NCBI GenBank assembly: GCA_016930055.1
Contig: JAFGHP010000020.1
Span: forward strand, 1 to 64,000
Direction: 5' to 3'
Length of the DNA: 64,000 nucleotides
Origin: Candidatus Bathyarchaeota archaeon
Lineage (GTDB): Archaea > Thermoproteota > Bathyarchaeia > TCS64
The translations under genes and the position numbers were made by a program. Below, piece by piece: positions 9,173 through 17,434 of this stretch (within the stretch, counting starts at the first letter, position 1; the number at the start of each line of letters is the position of its first letter). A model generated the notes under the pieces. It was not told the DNA's origin and ran no database searches. It was given only the letters and a program-made list of their open reading frames with translations.

Positions 9173-9433
9173 ATGGTTATACCCCCAGAAGCTTTGGCTG
9201 ATAGTGTGGACATAGACTTTGATGAAGTTGAAGAGCATTGGAATGTCTATAAACTTAGTGACGGCACTAAATTAAAAGTAAAATTAATTCTTAGAGGTGT
9301 TAAAAGGCTCCCTCAATACGAGCCTGATGGAACACCCGTTTATGTAATTAACAGTATGAATGTTGTAAGAGCATTGGATGTTCCATCTGAAATAAAAGCA
9401 AAACCCAAAAAATCAAGCATGCCTCCGGTGTAA
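9173..9433 (+). CDS. Small conserved-looking hypothetical protein, 86 residues
   Basis: Acidic N-terminus (E-A-L-A-D-S-V-D-I-D-F-D-E-V-E-E-H-W), a central beta-rich part with K-L-K-V-K-L-I-L-R-G-V and Y-E-P-D-G-T-P-V-Y-V, and a basic proline-containing tail. No known motif is recognised. It lies 50 bases after thiI and ends four bases before the first ThyX-like gene, so it is probably co-transcribed with the thyX pair. A role linked to them is only contextual. Confidence 0.6.
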   Translation: MVIPPEALADSVDIDFDEVEEHWNVYKLSDGTKLKVKLILRGVKRLPQYEPDGTPVYVINSMNVVRALDVPSEIKAKPKKSSMPPV

Positions 9434-9437
9434 AACA

Positions 9438-9854
9438 ATGAAAATTCAGCTAATCGCAACAACGCCAAATATTGAAACCCTTGTTGCGACAGCTGTTCTA
9501 ACAACTACTAGTGGTGCACAACCATCAATTTTATTTGATAGGATGAGAGAAAAACCAGATAAAGTGAATGAAATTATAGAAAAAATTGAGGTCCAACATG
9601 GAAGTATTTTAGAACATAATAGAATTATTTGGAGTGTAGAAGCAGAAGAATTTGAAATACTTGACATTCTTTTAAAAACAAAATTCTTTACGTTCACTAG
9701 AATTGGATCAAATTACTGGATAATCAGCGGTAATTTAAGAACAATTATTGAATACTGGAATGAACAAAAAGACGATTTTTCTAAAAAATTACTGAATTCT
9801 TTGAAAGACATCGTACCAAGCATATATTCAAATATTAAGGAGGAGAGTAATTGA
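9438..9854 (+). CDS. ThyX-like protein lacking the catalytic motif, 138 residues
   Basis: The sequence aligns by eye with the N-terminal half of flavin-dependent thymidylate synthase: an initial beta strand and helix, then V-Q-H-G-S-I-L-E-H at the position of the family's HxSxxEH element, followed by a strand (I-I-W-S-V-E). The next segment, where ThyX carries its RHRxxSxxxxSxR signature, reads F-F-T-F-T-R-I-G-S-N-Y-W-I-I-S-G-N and lacks it. Its TGA stop overlaps the TTG start of the real ThyX by four bases. It could be a dedicated partner of the next gene or a degenerate paralogue. Confidence 0.65.
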   Translation: MKIQLIATTPNIETLVATAVLTTTSGAQPSILFDRMREKPDKVNEIIEKIEVQHGSILEHNRIIWSVEAEEFEILDILLKTKFFTFTRIGSNYWIISGNLRTIIEYWNEQKDDFSKKLLNSLKDIVPSIYSNIKEESN

Positions 9855-10450
9855 AAGTAAGTTTGCTTGTTAGCACAAATTCTACTAAAATATTAGAAAA
9901 GCTACCTCAGATCGAAATACCTGAATCAGGTTTTTTACAACATTTAAGCTTCACTTTTGCTATAGAAGGAATAAGCAGAGCATGCAGCCATCAACTTGTT
10001 AGACATAGAATTGCTAGTTTTAGTCAACAAAGCCAAAGATACATCCAAGTGAAGAAATTAGAACAAAACATAGTAGTTCCTCCTAAAATGAGCGAAAACG
10101 CTAAAAATCATTTTCTTTCTAACATTGAGAAAATCAGAGAAACCTATGATGTTTTAATAAATGAAGGAGTACCACGAGAAGACGCACGTTTTATTCTACC
10201 TAATGCAACACAAACAAGTCTATTATTGACTATGGATGGTAAGAGTTTAAAACATTTTTTTGGTTTAAGATTGTGCACTAGAGCTCAATGGGAGATTAGA
10301 TTATTAGCCGAAGAAATGTTAAAATTAGTAAAAAAAATCGAACCAGAACTGTTCTGTGATGTGGGTCCTTATTGTGTTCAACTTGGTAAATGTCCTGAAG
10401 GACGTTTTAGTTGTGGGAAAATTAGTGAAATGAAATTAAAATATCTTTAG
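9851..10450 (+). CDS. thyX: Flavin-dependent thymidylate synthase ThyX, short N-terminus
   Basis: Makes dTMP from dUMP using methylene-tetrahydrofolate and FADH2. The signature RHRIASFSQQSQRY is intact, as is the preceding A-I-E-G-I-S-R-A-C-S-H-Q-L-V. Downstream, D-A-R-F-I-L-P-N-A-T and the C-T-R-A-Q-W-E-I-R helix match the family. At 199 residues it is shorter than usual: the region before F-T-F-A-I-E-G is abbreviated, and the usual HxSxxEH reads S-G-F-L-Q-H. The missing element is present in the overlapping upstream gene. The TTG start follows GGAGAG in the upstream gene's last codons. Confidence 0.9.
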   Translation: MKVSLLVSTNSTKILEKLPQIEIPESGFLQHLSFTFAIEGISRACSHQLVRHRIASFSQQSQRYIQVKKLEQNIVVPPKMSENAKNHFLSNIEKIRETYDVLINEGVPREDARFILPNATQTSLLLTMDGKSLKHFFGLRLCTRAQWEIRLLAEEMLKLVKKIEPELFCDVGPYCVQLGKCPEGRFSCGKISEMKLKYL

Positions 10451-10454
10451 AGAT

Positions 10455-11069
10455 CTATCTTATTTGATATTTTTTTTCTTCGTTTTGCCACCAAATATCT
10501 AACGAAATTAATATTGCATAACCTATACTACTAAATACAGTAAACCACTCAACTATTGGAGATCCGTTCAGTAATAAAAAAGAAGCAAGCGTTATAAGTT
10601 GACATAAATAACTGTAAAAAATTATACGTTTACTAATTTTTCTCATAAAAAATAAGGATGTATTTACAGCTAACATAGCTAAGAAGTTGAATTGAAAAAA
10701 AATGCTACTCCAGAATGCGTGTTGTGCGGGAAAATCTTCAGGGTAAATGCCAATTAAGATTAATGCTATTCCTGAAAATAATCCTACTAGTTGACCCAGG
10801 ATTAATAAATATCTCCAATTTACATCAGTAAATAATTCAATTAATCCAATATAGAAAAAAATAACTGAAATCCCTGTAAGGATGCAACCAATATTATAAT
10901 AGTTACTCCCTATAGAGCTTATTCTCATGTTACCAAAATCACTCAAATAGGTTGTAAAAGGACTAAAAGGATGGGGATAATAAATAATTGATAGTAATGT
11001 GAAAATTATATAAAAAAAGGTTAAACAGAAGCCAGCTATGCAACTTAAGGGTATTCCTCTTATTTTCAT
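10455..11069 (-). CDS. DUF998-like membrane protein
   Basis: A 204-residue protein with about six hydrophobic helices and little else. The first loop, F-T-T-Y-L-S-D-F-G-N, and the placement of a glycine-rich second helix resemble DUF998 family proteins, whose function is not known. Its start lies five bases after the stop of the amidinotransferase gene on the same strand, so the two are likely co-transcribed. Confidence 0.65.
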   Translation of the reverse strand: MKIRGIPLSCIAGFCLTFFYIIFTLLSIIYYPHPFSPFTTYLSDFGNMRISSIGSNYYNIGCILTGISVIFFYIGLIELFTDVNWRYLLILGQLVGLFSGIALILIGIYPEDFPAQHAFWSSIFFQFNFLAMLAVNTSLFFMRKISKRIIFYSYLCQLITLASFLLLNGSPIVEWFTVFSSIGYAILISLDIWWQNEEKKYQIR

Positions 11070-11074
11070 ATTAA

Positions 11075-12145
11075 CTAACCCTTCGGTTCGGAGTCTCTTT
11101 CAAGGCTTCCACAAGTGCAATGTATGCTTCCACTGTTACGAGGTCTCACTAGACTACTACATTCAACTTCAATTACATCACAACCAATACTTTCAAGCCA
11201 TTTTATACTTTTAGGATTGCTTTCCGGAACTAACAATTTTAAAGGTTCTAATACAACCCCGGTATCAGGTCCTTTTTTAAAGCCACGAGTATCAATGCTA
11301 ACAAGCTCGTCTGGAGGTTTAATAAAAACCCAGTTCATTTCTCTTTTCATCCATTCAACAAGATAAGGATCATAAAAACTTGGATCTCCTATGCTTGTAT
11401 GTTTATCAATCATGCTATAATGTATTGTTCCTTTTCTAGTTCCATAACCTGGACCTAATTTTATATCTACTTCAGGATCCTGTGCTCTAACTATATGTGC
11501 ATATTGTTTATGCCCCCATTCATTAGCTTTAGTAATATTAGGATCCGCAGTATTTCCACGAGGATAATGAACTTCAATTAAAAGATGTTTTTCATCAAGC
11601 CATCCACATGGACCCCCCTCTACCATTCCATTACCAATTATCATGCCAACCACTGGACACCCAATTTCAGCAAGGGTTTGATATGTTGGAACTTCTTCCC
11701 CTTTCCTAATCCAGTCATACATTCGAAGTATTACTTGTCCATACACGGCTGCATGACAAACATCATCGGTATAAATCGATTTTACTTGATAAGGGGGATA
11801 ATAAGGATCTGGTTTTCTGATAACAACTTTGATTCCCTCATCTTTGTATGCTTTAACTAAATTTTCATGATGCTGAATTAACTCATCTAAATTTGGTTTA
11901 AAGGTCATTCTCCATGCATCTAAACTATTCTCATAAGGAGACCAAGGAGTTGGTTTTCCTACGCTTAAAAATTCTTTTCCTGGTCGATGGAGAAGGACTG
12001 TTCGAAGTTTACCAATAGTAGTATTTGATTTCCACTTATTACCCCAATATTTGGGTAACTCATCTTCAAAACTACTGTAAACTTGAGGGTGTAAACGATT
12101 ATAGATATCATGAAGTTGTTGAACTGCGTCTTTAATAGAAGACAT
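11075..12145 (-). CDS. Amidinotransferase / arginine deiminase superfamily enzyme
   Basis: Guanidine-modifying enzyme fold, 356 residues. Visible family marks are L-L-H-R-P-G-K near residue 50, Y-T-D-D-V-C-H-A (substrate carboxylate/guanidine contacts), G-N-G-M-V-E-G-G (the E-G-G loop), a histidine in G-T-I-H-Y-S-M, and a C-terminal G-S-I-H-C-T-C-G that places the nucleophilic Cys. This could be a deiminase, dihydrolase or amidinotransferase acting on arginine or a derivative. I cannot say which. It is divergent from the aldo/keto reductase gene across a region with an inverted repeat. Confidence 0.8.
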   Translation of the reverse strand: MSSIKDAVQQLHDIYNRLHPQVYSSFEDELPKYWGNKWKSNTTIGKLRTVLLHRPGKEFLSVGKPTPWSPYENSLDAWRMTFKPNLDELIQHHENLVKAYKDEGIKVVIRKPDPYYPPYQVKSIYTDDVCHAAVYGQVILRMYDWIRKGEEVPTYQTLAEIGCPVVGMIIGNGMVEGGPCGWLDEKHLLIEVHYPRGNTADPNITKANEWGHKQYAHIVRAQDPEVDIKLGPGYGTRKGTIHYSMIDKHTSIGDPSFYDPYLVEWMKREMNWVFIKPPDELVSIDTRGFKKGPDTGVVLEPLKLLVPESNPKSIKWLESIGCDVIEVECSSLVRPRNSGSIHCTCGSLERDSEPKG

Positions 12146-12196
12146 GATTTGTTTTTATCCTCTTAATATAAAAAATTTGATAGTCATTACTTCTTG

Positions 12197-12221
12197 CTTA
12201 TCACTGGTAGGCTATGATAAG
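12197..12221. promoter_or_regulatory. Inverted repeat in divergent intergenic region
   Basis: CTTATCA at 12197-12203 and its complement TGATAAG at 12215-12221 form a 7-base dyad with an 11-base spacer. It lies 52 bases upstream of the amidinotransferase start and 82 bases upstream of the aldo/keto reductase start. An operator shared by both is possible. Confidence 0.35.
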
Positions 12222-12269
12222 AAAAAAGGGTAAGTCAATATTTTAAAAATATGAGTTTCATTAATCTAG

Positions 12270-12285
12270 TATCTTTATAAAGATA
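12270..12285 (+). promoter_or_regulatory. TATA box of the aldo/keto reductase gene, inside a perfect palindrome
   Basis: TATCTTTATAAAGATA is a perfect 16-base palindrome. Its centre CTTTATAAAG is a good archaeal TATA element about 25 bases before the ATG at 12303, so the message is probably leaderless. The palindrome may also allow a repressor to cover the TATA box. Confidence 0.55.
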
Positions 12286-12302
12286 AAAAGAAATTTTCTT
12301 TT

Positions 12303-13349
12303 ATGGCTATTAAAAAGCGGATTTTAGGAAAAACCAGTCTTAACATTACTGAGATGGGCTTTGGTGGTATTCCTATTCAGCGTATTTCAGAAGATGAAGC
12401 AATTAAAGTAGTTAGACATTGCTATGAATTAGGTATAAATTATTTTGATACAGCAAGAGGATATACTACAAGTGAAGAAAGAATTGGTAAAGCTCTTGAA
12501 GAAGTGAGAGAAAACGTGTATATTGCTTCAAAAAGTCATGCACGGACATCAAAAGACCTTTGGGAAAATCTAAAGACTACATTAAATAATTTACGTACTG
12601 ATTATCTTGATGTTTATCAACTTCATAATGTAAACGAAGAGAGTTGGAAATTCATCTCTTCACCAAATGGTGCTTTAGAAGCCATTAAAGATGCAAAAAA
12701 GGAGGGGATTATCAAACACATAGGAATAACTAGTCATAGCCCAGCATTTCTAATAAAAATGGTAGAGGAACAAGAAATTTTTGAAACAATTATGGTGGGT
12801 TATAATTTTATTGCTCAACAACCAGCCGAAATTTTATTACCACTATGTAAAAGAAAAAACGTTGGAACCATAATTATGAAGCCTTTTGGTGGTGGTGCTT
12901 TTACTAATGCATCAACTGCTCTAAAATTTATTTTAGTTAATAAAAATGTAAGTTGCACAATTCCGGGTATGTTAAGTGTAGAAGAAGTTGAAGAGAACGT
13001 AAAAATATGTAGCGAGTCTCTTGAACTCTCAGAGGAAGAGAAAAAAATAATTGAAGAAGACAGAAAAATATTAGGTGAAGAATTTTGTGCAGCTTGTGAT
13101 TATTGTCAACCATGTCCTTCAGGTATTCCAATTAGTTTTGTTTTAAGAACAGAATTAAGTAGTCTACGACGGATGGGCTGGACAGAGTCTCTAATAAAAC
13201 AGACACAGGATACAGCACAAAAGGTTGATGCTTGTTTACAATGTGGTGTATGCGAAATTAGATGTCCCTATCAGTTACCTATAAGAAAGTTACTCCCTGA
13301 AAAAATGGAAAGGCTTAAAAAACTATCTGAAACAAGAAGCATTCCTTAA
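12303..13349 (+). CDS. Aldo/keto reductase with C-terminal iron-sulfur motifs
   Basis: NAD(P)H-dependent carbonyl reductase barrel, 348 residues, with the catalytic residues visible: Asp in Y-F-D-T-A-R-G-Y, Lys in I-A-S-K-S-H and His in Y-Q-L-H-N-V. After about residue 255 there are two cysteine clusters, CAACDYCQPCPSGIPI and CLQCGVCEIRCPYQLPI, typical of 4Fe-4S ferredoxin-like tails found on one branch of this family in anaerobes. Electron transfer from reduced ferredoxin or a similar carrier to the barrel is inferred. The leaderless promoter lies just upstream and a T-run follows the gene. Confidence 0.9.
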   Translation: MAIKKRILGKTSLNITEMGFGGIPIQRISEDEAIKVVRHCYELGINYFDTARGYTTSEERIGKALEEVRENVYIASKSHARTSKDLWENLKTTLNNLRTDYLDVYQLHNVNEESWKFISSPNGALEAIKDAKKEGIIKHIGITSHSPAFLIKMVEEQEIFETIMVGYNFIAQQPAEILLPLCKRKNVGTIIMKPFGGGAFTNASTALKFILVNKNVSCTIPGMLSVEEVEENVKICSESLELSEEEKKIIEEDRKILGEEFCAACDYCQPCPSGIPISFVLRTELSSLRRMGWTESLIKQTQDTAQKVDACLQCGVCEIRCPYQLPIRKLLPEKMERLKKLSETRSIP

Positions 13350-13352
13350 AAA

Positions 13353-13369
13353 GTTTTATTACTTTTTTT
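13353..13369 (+). terminator. T-rich terminator candidate
   Basis: TTTTATTACTTTTTTT follows the aldo/keto reductase stop codon by a few bases. A short T-run directly after a gene is the usual archaeal terminator form. Confidence 0.4.
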
Positions 13370-13473
13370 CAAATAAAAATTTGGGGTATAAGATTTAATA
13401 AAAGTTTGTTAGGTTATTTAAAAATGCTTTTTTTATCGAAGATAATAAAACCTATAAAATACATGTTTAAATT

Positions 13474-14760
13474 ATGAGTCTCTCGAAAATTTTCTCTGAA
13501 TCTGAGAAAGCACAAAATGAAGTAAGTGAAATTGCGTCAGGTTTAGTCAAATTAAATTCAGCCCATCCTGATGGGAAAACAGTTGATTGTGTGGAATACA
13601 TAAGAAAATATTTTGATGAAAAAGGAATCGAATATTACATTCATGCGAAAGAGGATAATAAGCCAAATATTGTTGGAGTTTTAAAAGGACAATCCAAAAA
13701 GAAAATACTATGGGTTGGACATTTAGATGTAGTTCCAGTAGGAGAAATTGATACTTGGACTTATCATCCTTTTAGTGGCAAAATAATTGATGGCAAAGTA
13801 TGGGGTAGAGGATCTAGTGATATGAAAGGAAGTTGCGCTGCTGCAATGGTAGCTGCACGAATATTATCTAAACAAAAAAGCATACCAAACACTGTTGAAT
13901 TCTGGTTTACTGCTGATGAAGAAATAGGAGGAGGAGCTGGTGCAAGATGGTTATCTGAAACAAAAAAACTGAATGGTGATGTTTGTATTATCGGTGATGG
14001 AAATGGAGGAGGATACAAGAATCCAAGCATTGATTTAGGATGTAAAGGCGGGGCAGGTACAAAACTGATCGCAAGAGGAAAAACCGCTCATGGTAGTACT
14101 CCTTACCTTGGAGATAATGCAATTATGAAACTTCTTAAAGTCATACCTTACATTTACAAGATTGGAGATTATAAATTAAAACTTCCTGCGGAATTAGAAA
14201 AAACATTTAAAGTGAGTACAAAATTCTATATGGCTGAAGCATCTACACCTTTACAGAAAAAAGCAGTAAAAAAATTGTTTTTTTATCCAACGGTAGCATG
14301 TAATATTATTAATGGTGGTGTAAAAACAAATGTTGTACCTGATTATGCAGAAGCGGATTTTGACATTCGTTTATCACCAGGAGCTAAAGTAAGTGAAGTA
14401 AGAGCAGAAATTGAGCGTTTAGTTAAAGAAGCTGGAATTCCAGGAGTTGAAGTAGATAAAACTAGAATTAGAACTCCAACAAATAGTAAAATGGATAGTG
14501 CTGGTTATTATGAGTCACCTAATTCAGAATTTATGGAAAAATTATCATTAACAATAAAAAAAGCAACAAAAAAGAAACCAAAAACAAAGATCCTTACTGG
14601 AGGAACAGATGGAGTTAGTACAAGTAAAATTGCAGGTATACCTAGTCTTGGATATGGTACAAGTTTAACAGGTAAAGCCCATCAACCAGATGAGTATATC
14701 ACAATCGAAAATCTGGTGCTGGGAATAAAAGTTTATGCAGGTTTCCCAATTATATTTTAA
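13474..14760 (+). CDS. M20 family metallopeptidase (ArgE/DapE type)
   Basis: Di-zinc amidohydrolase or dipeptidase of 428 residues. The metal ligands appear in order: His in G-H-L-D-V-V-P-V, the bridging Asp in G-R-G-S-S-D-M-K-G, and the catalytic Glu pair in T-A-D-E-E-I-G-G. An internal dimerisation domain starts near G-K-T-A-H-G-S-T-P and a late His is in A-H-Q-P-D-E-Y. Likely substrates are N-acyl amino acids or short peptides. The exact substrate is not readable from sequence. It stands alone, with tRNA-Arg convergent downstream. Confidence 0.88.
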   Translation: MSLSKIFSESEKAQNEVSEIASGLVKLNSAHPDGKTVDCVEYIRKYFDEKGIEYYIHAKEDNKPNIVGVLKGQSKKKILWVGHLDVVPVGEIDTWTYHPFSGKIIDGKVWGRGSSDMKGSCAAAMVAARILSKQKSIPNTVEFWFTADEEIGGGAGARWLSETKKLNGDVCIIGDGNGGGYKNPSIDLGCKGGAGTKLIARGKTAHGSTPYLGDNAIMKLLKVIPYIYKIGDYKLKLPAELEKTFKVSTKFYMAEASTPLQKKAVKKLFFYPTVACNIINGGVKTNVVPDYAEADFDIRLSPGAKVSEVRAEIERLVKEAGIPGVEVDKTRIRTPTNSKMDSAGYYESPNSEFMEKLSLTIKKATKKKPKTKILTGGTDGVSTSKIAGIPSLGYGTSLTGKAHQPDEYITIENLVLGIKVYAGFPIIF

Positions 14761-14781
14761 TTAAAAAAAAATTAGATTTAA

Positions 14782-14872
14782 CGCGGTCGGCAGGATTCGA
14801 ACCCGCGACCATAGGCTATCTTCCAGATACTGTTCGAAGGCCCATGCTCTATCCTGGCTGAGCCACGACCGC
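14782..14872 (-). tRNA. tRNA-Arg (anticodon UCG) with a 16-base intron
   Basis: Acceptor arms GCGGTCG and CGACCGC pair perfectly, the D arm is GCTC...GAGC, and the T arm is GCGGG-TTCGAAT-CCTGC. The anticodon stem is TGGGC with GCCTA. Reading the loop as C-T-TCG-A gives anticodon UCG, followed by about 16 extra bases before the stem closes, at the canonical 37/38 intron site. No CCA is encoded. A GluRS-type reading (UUC) would put C at position 33, so it is rejected. Confidence 0.85.
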
Positions 14873-14961
14873 ATTAGAGGAAAAACTCATTTCAAACTAG
14901 TTAAGGTTTACCAAATATAAGAAACCATAAGTACCAAATCGTGGAGGATTAAACAACAACA

Positions 14962-15438
14962 TTGATTGAAGGATTGAGAATAATCAGAGCAATAGAGATA
15001 ACAGTATTTTCACATGCTACAGAAGACATTGAAAAAGTCAAAAAAGCAGTAGAAAAATTATTACCAAACTCATTAAAACTTAAAAATTTTGAAACAATAA
15101 AATTGACTGGCCATTATAATGACCCAATACTTTTTCTTACACTTAGAGTAGAGAATAAAAAAGAGTCAACAACAATAGTAAATTACCTTTTCTATAAATT
15201 ATCAACCCTTAATCAACAAACCATTCTTGACGAGTTACCAAATAGAGTTGATGCTTCTGGTAACCTATACTTGCGTTTAGATAAACAAAAAGCATACAAA
15301 GATAAATTAGTTTTAACCGAAAATGATCCAATTAGAATAAAAATAAAAAGTCAATTACCACATAAATCAGACCCAGTCAAAATGTATAGACAATATTTAC
15401 TGAATTTAATAAATTTTGGAGAAATAGTGAATGAATAA
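14962..15438 (+). CDS. Archaeal RNA-binding protein, PF01877/DUF54-like
   Basis: A 158-residue protein beginning at TTG with GGAGG 14 bases upstream. The order I-E-I-T-V-F-S-H-A-T-E-D-I-E-K-V followed by L-T-G-H-Y-N-D-P-I matches the archaeal RNA-binding family that is often found beside RNase P and exosome genes. The C-terminal third, with D-A-S-G-N-L-Y-L-R-L-D-K-Q, is the usual conserved part. It overlaps the Rpp30 gene by eight bases, so it belongs to the RNase P operon. Confidence 0.75.
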   Translation: MIEGLRIIRAIEITVFSHATEDIEKVKKAVEKLLPNSLKLKNFETIKLTGHYNDPILFLTLRVENKKESTTIVNYLFYKLSTLNQQTILDELPNRVDASGNLYLRLDKQKAYKDKLVLTENDPIRIKIKSQLPHKSDPVKMYRQYLLNLINFGEIVNE

Positions 15439-16120
15439 ATATATAGATCTACATTTAAAACAACCTATTGATGTTTTTGAAGCAAAACAAATGGTTGACC
15501 TAGCAGAAATTCTTGGTTATTCAGGTGTTGCATTAGCTGTTGATAATAATTCTAAAATATTTAAAATTGAATCAAAAATTGATATTATTACCAGACTAAA
15601 TTTAAGTTGCACAACCCAAAAACAACTATTAGATAGTTTAAATAAATATCGGAAAAAATTTGAAATAATATCTGTTCAAAGTTTAACTAAAGAAGTAGCT
15701 AGGCAAGCTGCGAAGGATCATCGTGTAGATATTTTAACATTTCCCAGAGATCCATTATTGAGAAAAAATGTATGGCTAGATTATAGAGTAGCCTCATTAG
15801 CTGGAGACTCTACTTGTTCATATGAAATCAATTTTTTTGATTTAATTAATAAAAAAATATTGGCTAATTCAGTATTAAATATAATTAAAAAAGAAGTATT
15901 AAACGCGAAAAAAAGGAAGATTCCCATTATTTTAGCTAGCGGAGCGAGTGAAGCGTTGGAAATGAGAGAACCGAAAGCACTTACTTCTATATTAAACTTG
16001 ATAGATGTTTCAGAGGAAGAAGCAAAGAAAATGATTACAATTAATCCAGCAAACATTATTAAATTAAATAGAATGAAACTTAGCTCAAAATTTGTACAAC
16101 CAGGAGTAAGGAGAGTGTAA
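15431..16120 (+). CDS. rnp3: RNase P protein component 3 (Rpp30)
   Basis: Protein subunit of archaeal RNase P, which trims tRNA 5' leaders. It has a TIM-barrel-like fold related to PHP proteins. Features seen are Y-I-D-L-H-L at the N-terminus, L-G-Y-S-G-V-A-L-A, the central V-D-I-L-T-F-P-R-D-P, and the late I-I-L-A-S-G-A-S and N-P-A-N-I-I. The length of 229 residues is normal. The partner subunit Pop5 follows after three bases. Confidence 0.88.
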   Translation: MNKYIDLHLKQPIDVFEAKQMVDLAEILGYSGVALAVDNNSKIFKIESKIDIITRLNLSCTTQKQLLDSLNKYRKKFEIISVQSLTKEVARQAAKDHRVDILTFPRDPLLRKNVWLDYRVASLAGDSTCSYEINFFDLINKKILANSVLNIIKKEVLNAKKRKIPIILASGASEALEMREPKALTSILNLIDVSEEEAKKMITINPANIIKLNRMKLSSKFVQPGVRRV

Positions 16121-16123
16121 AAT

Positions 16124-16453
16124 ATGCCAGTTAGAAACATTAGAAGAAGATACCTAAGATTCAATGTTTACTCAAAAAATGAATTAAATGGTATAAATGT
16201 CTATGAAGGCATTAAAACAAGTATTAAAGAATTGTATGGATTAAAAGGTCTAATAAAGGCTGATCCTAAATTAATTGAATATGATCCATTAAAAAAAAGT
16301 GGTATTTTAAGATGCACCCATAATGAACTTATAAATACAAGAGCTGCAATTGCTTCAATAACCAAAATTCAAGACTGTGAATTAGCTATACATGTCTTAA
16401 AAGTCTCTGGGACAATAAAAGCTCTTAAAAGAAAAACCTCTTCGGACTTTTAG
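16124..16453 (+). CDS. rnp2: RNase P protein component 2 (Pop5/Rpp14 family)
   Basis: Second RNase P protein of the operon, 109 residues, RRM-like fold. The N-terminal R-R-R-Y-L-R-F-N-V-Y matches the R-Y-I-x-F-x-V start of Pop5, and the C-terminal half has G-I-L-R-C-T-H-N and the final G-T-I-K-A-L-K. Together with Rpp30 it forms the complex that activates the RNase P catalytic domain. Confidence 0.88.
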   Translation: MPVRNIRRRYLRFNVYSKNELNGINVYEGIKTSIKELYGLKGLIKADPKLIEYDPLKKSGILRCTHNELINTRAAIASITKIQDCELAIHVLKVSGTIKALKRKTSSDF

Positions 16454-16561
16454 AATATTAAAGGATTAATACAATACTTATATTTTTAATATAGGGAAGT
16501 GTTTTTATTCAACATAATAATTGTTGAGTTGGAACATTACTGAGGCGTGGGATAAAATAAG

Positions 16562-16789
16562 ATGATAGTGCCAATAAGATGCTTTTCATGTGGTAAAGTG
16601 ATAGGCGATAAATGGGAAGCATTTAAAAAACGTGTAGATTTAGGAGAAGAACCAGATAAGATTTTAGATGACTTAGGCGTAACAAGATATTGTTGTAGAA
16701 GAATGTTAATATCTCATGTGGAAGTAATAGACGATGTAATGAAATTTCATGAGGGAAAGGAACCCATTAATCACAGAGGAGGAAAATAA
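16562..16789 (+). CDS. rpo10: DNA-directed RNA polymerase subunit Rpo10 (RpoN)
   Basis: Small zinc-binding RNA polymerase subunit homologous to eukaryotic RPB10, 75 residues. [10 protein letters not shown] and the Y-C-C-R-R-M-L pair give the four Cys zinc site. The gene lies directly upstream of S2, the usual archaeal order, although L13 and S9, often found just before it, are missing here. A TATA-like TTATATTTTTAAT lies about 70 bases upstream, leaving a leader of unknown role. Confidence 0.93.
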   Translation: MIVPIRCFSCGKVIGDKWEAFKKRVDLGEEPDKILDDLGVTRYCCRRMLISHVEVIDDVMKFHEGKEPINHRGGK

Positions 16790-17419
16790 TTGGAATCAAA
16801 TGTTGATACACAACAACAAATAAGTGAAACCCTTCTACTACCTCAAGAAGTTCTACTATCAGCAGGAGTCCATATAGGTACAAGAGTTAAAACAAAAGAT
16901 ATGGAACCCTTCATCTATAAAGTAAGACCTGATGGTCTATATGTTTTAGATATGGAAAAGATGAATGATAGAATAAAAATTGCTTCAAAGTTTTTAAGCA
17001 GAATGAATTTGAGTAAAGTAGTCGTAGCTTCATCAAAAAGATATGGTCGTAGTCCTGTTGAAATGTTTTGCAAAGTTATTGGATGTAAACCAATGACTGG
17101 AAGATTTACTTCAGGTACTTTCACTAATCCAGCATATTCAGATTTTTTTGAGCCTACAGCAGTGATTGTAACAGATAGTTTAGCAGACGATCAAATAGTA
17201 GAGGAAGCAAGCCAATGTGGAGTACCAGTTATTGCATTAGCTAGCACGGACAATTCTAAAATGAATGCGGATCTTATTATACCAATGAATAATAAGGGAA
17301 GAAGAGCTCTAGCAATTGCTTTCTGGTTGATAGCCAAAGAAATTTTAAAAGAAAAAAACGAATTACCAGCTAATGGTGAAATGCGTTACAGTATTGATGA
17401 TTTTGAAACTAATGGTTAA
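16790..17419 (+). CDS. rpsB: Small ribosomal subunit protein uS2
   Basis: Structural protein of the 30S subunit, 209 residues. L-L-S-A-G-V-H-I-G-T-R and G-L-Y-V-L-D are the standard S2 N-terminal elements, and S-K-R-Y-G-R-S-P-V and T-D-S-L-A-D-D-Q-I-V-E-E-A follow. The TTG start directly abuts the Rpo10 stop and has GAGGAGG seven bases upstream, inside the Rpo10 coding end. Confidence 0.93.
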   Translation: MESNVDTQQQISETLLLPQEVLLSAGVHIGTRVKTKDMEPFIYKVRPDGLYVLDMEKMNDRIKIASKFLSRMNLSKVVVASSKRYGRSPVEMFCKVIGCKPMTGRFTSGTFTNPAYSDFFEPTAVIVTDSLADDQIVEEASQCGVPVIALASTDNSKMNADLIIPMNNKGRRALAIAFWLIAKEILKEKNELPANGEMRYSIDDFETNG

Positions 17420-17434
17420 TAGGAGGCTTTTTTC

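Noticed and set aside
14782-14872. Reading the tRNA as tRNA-Glu (UUC)
   Set aside because: It would place C at position 33, where U is invariant, and the stem then fits less well than with UCG.
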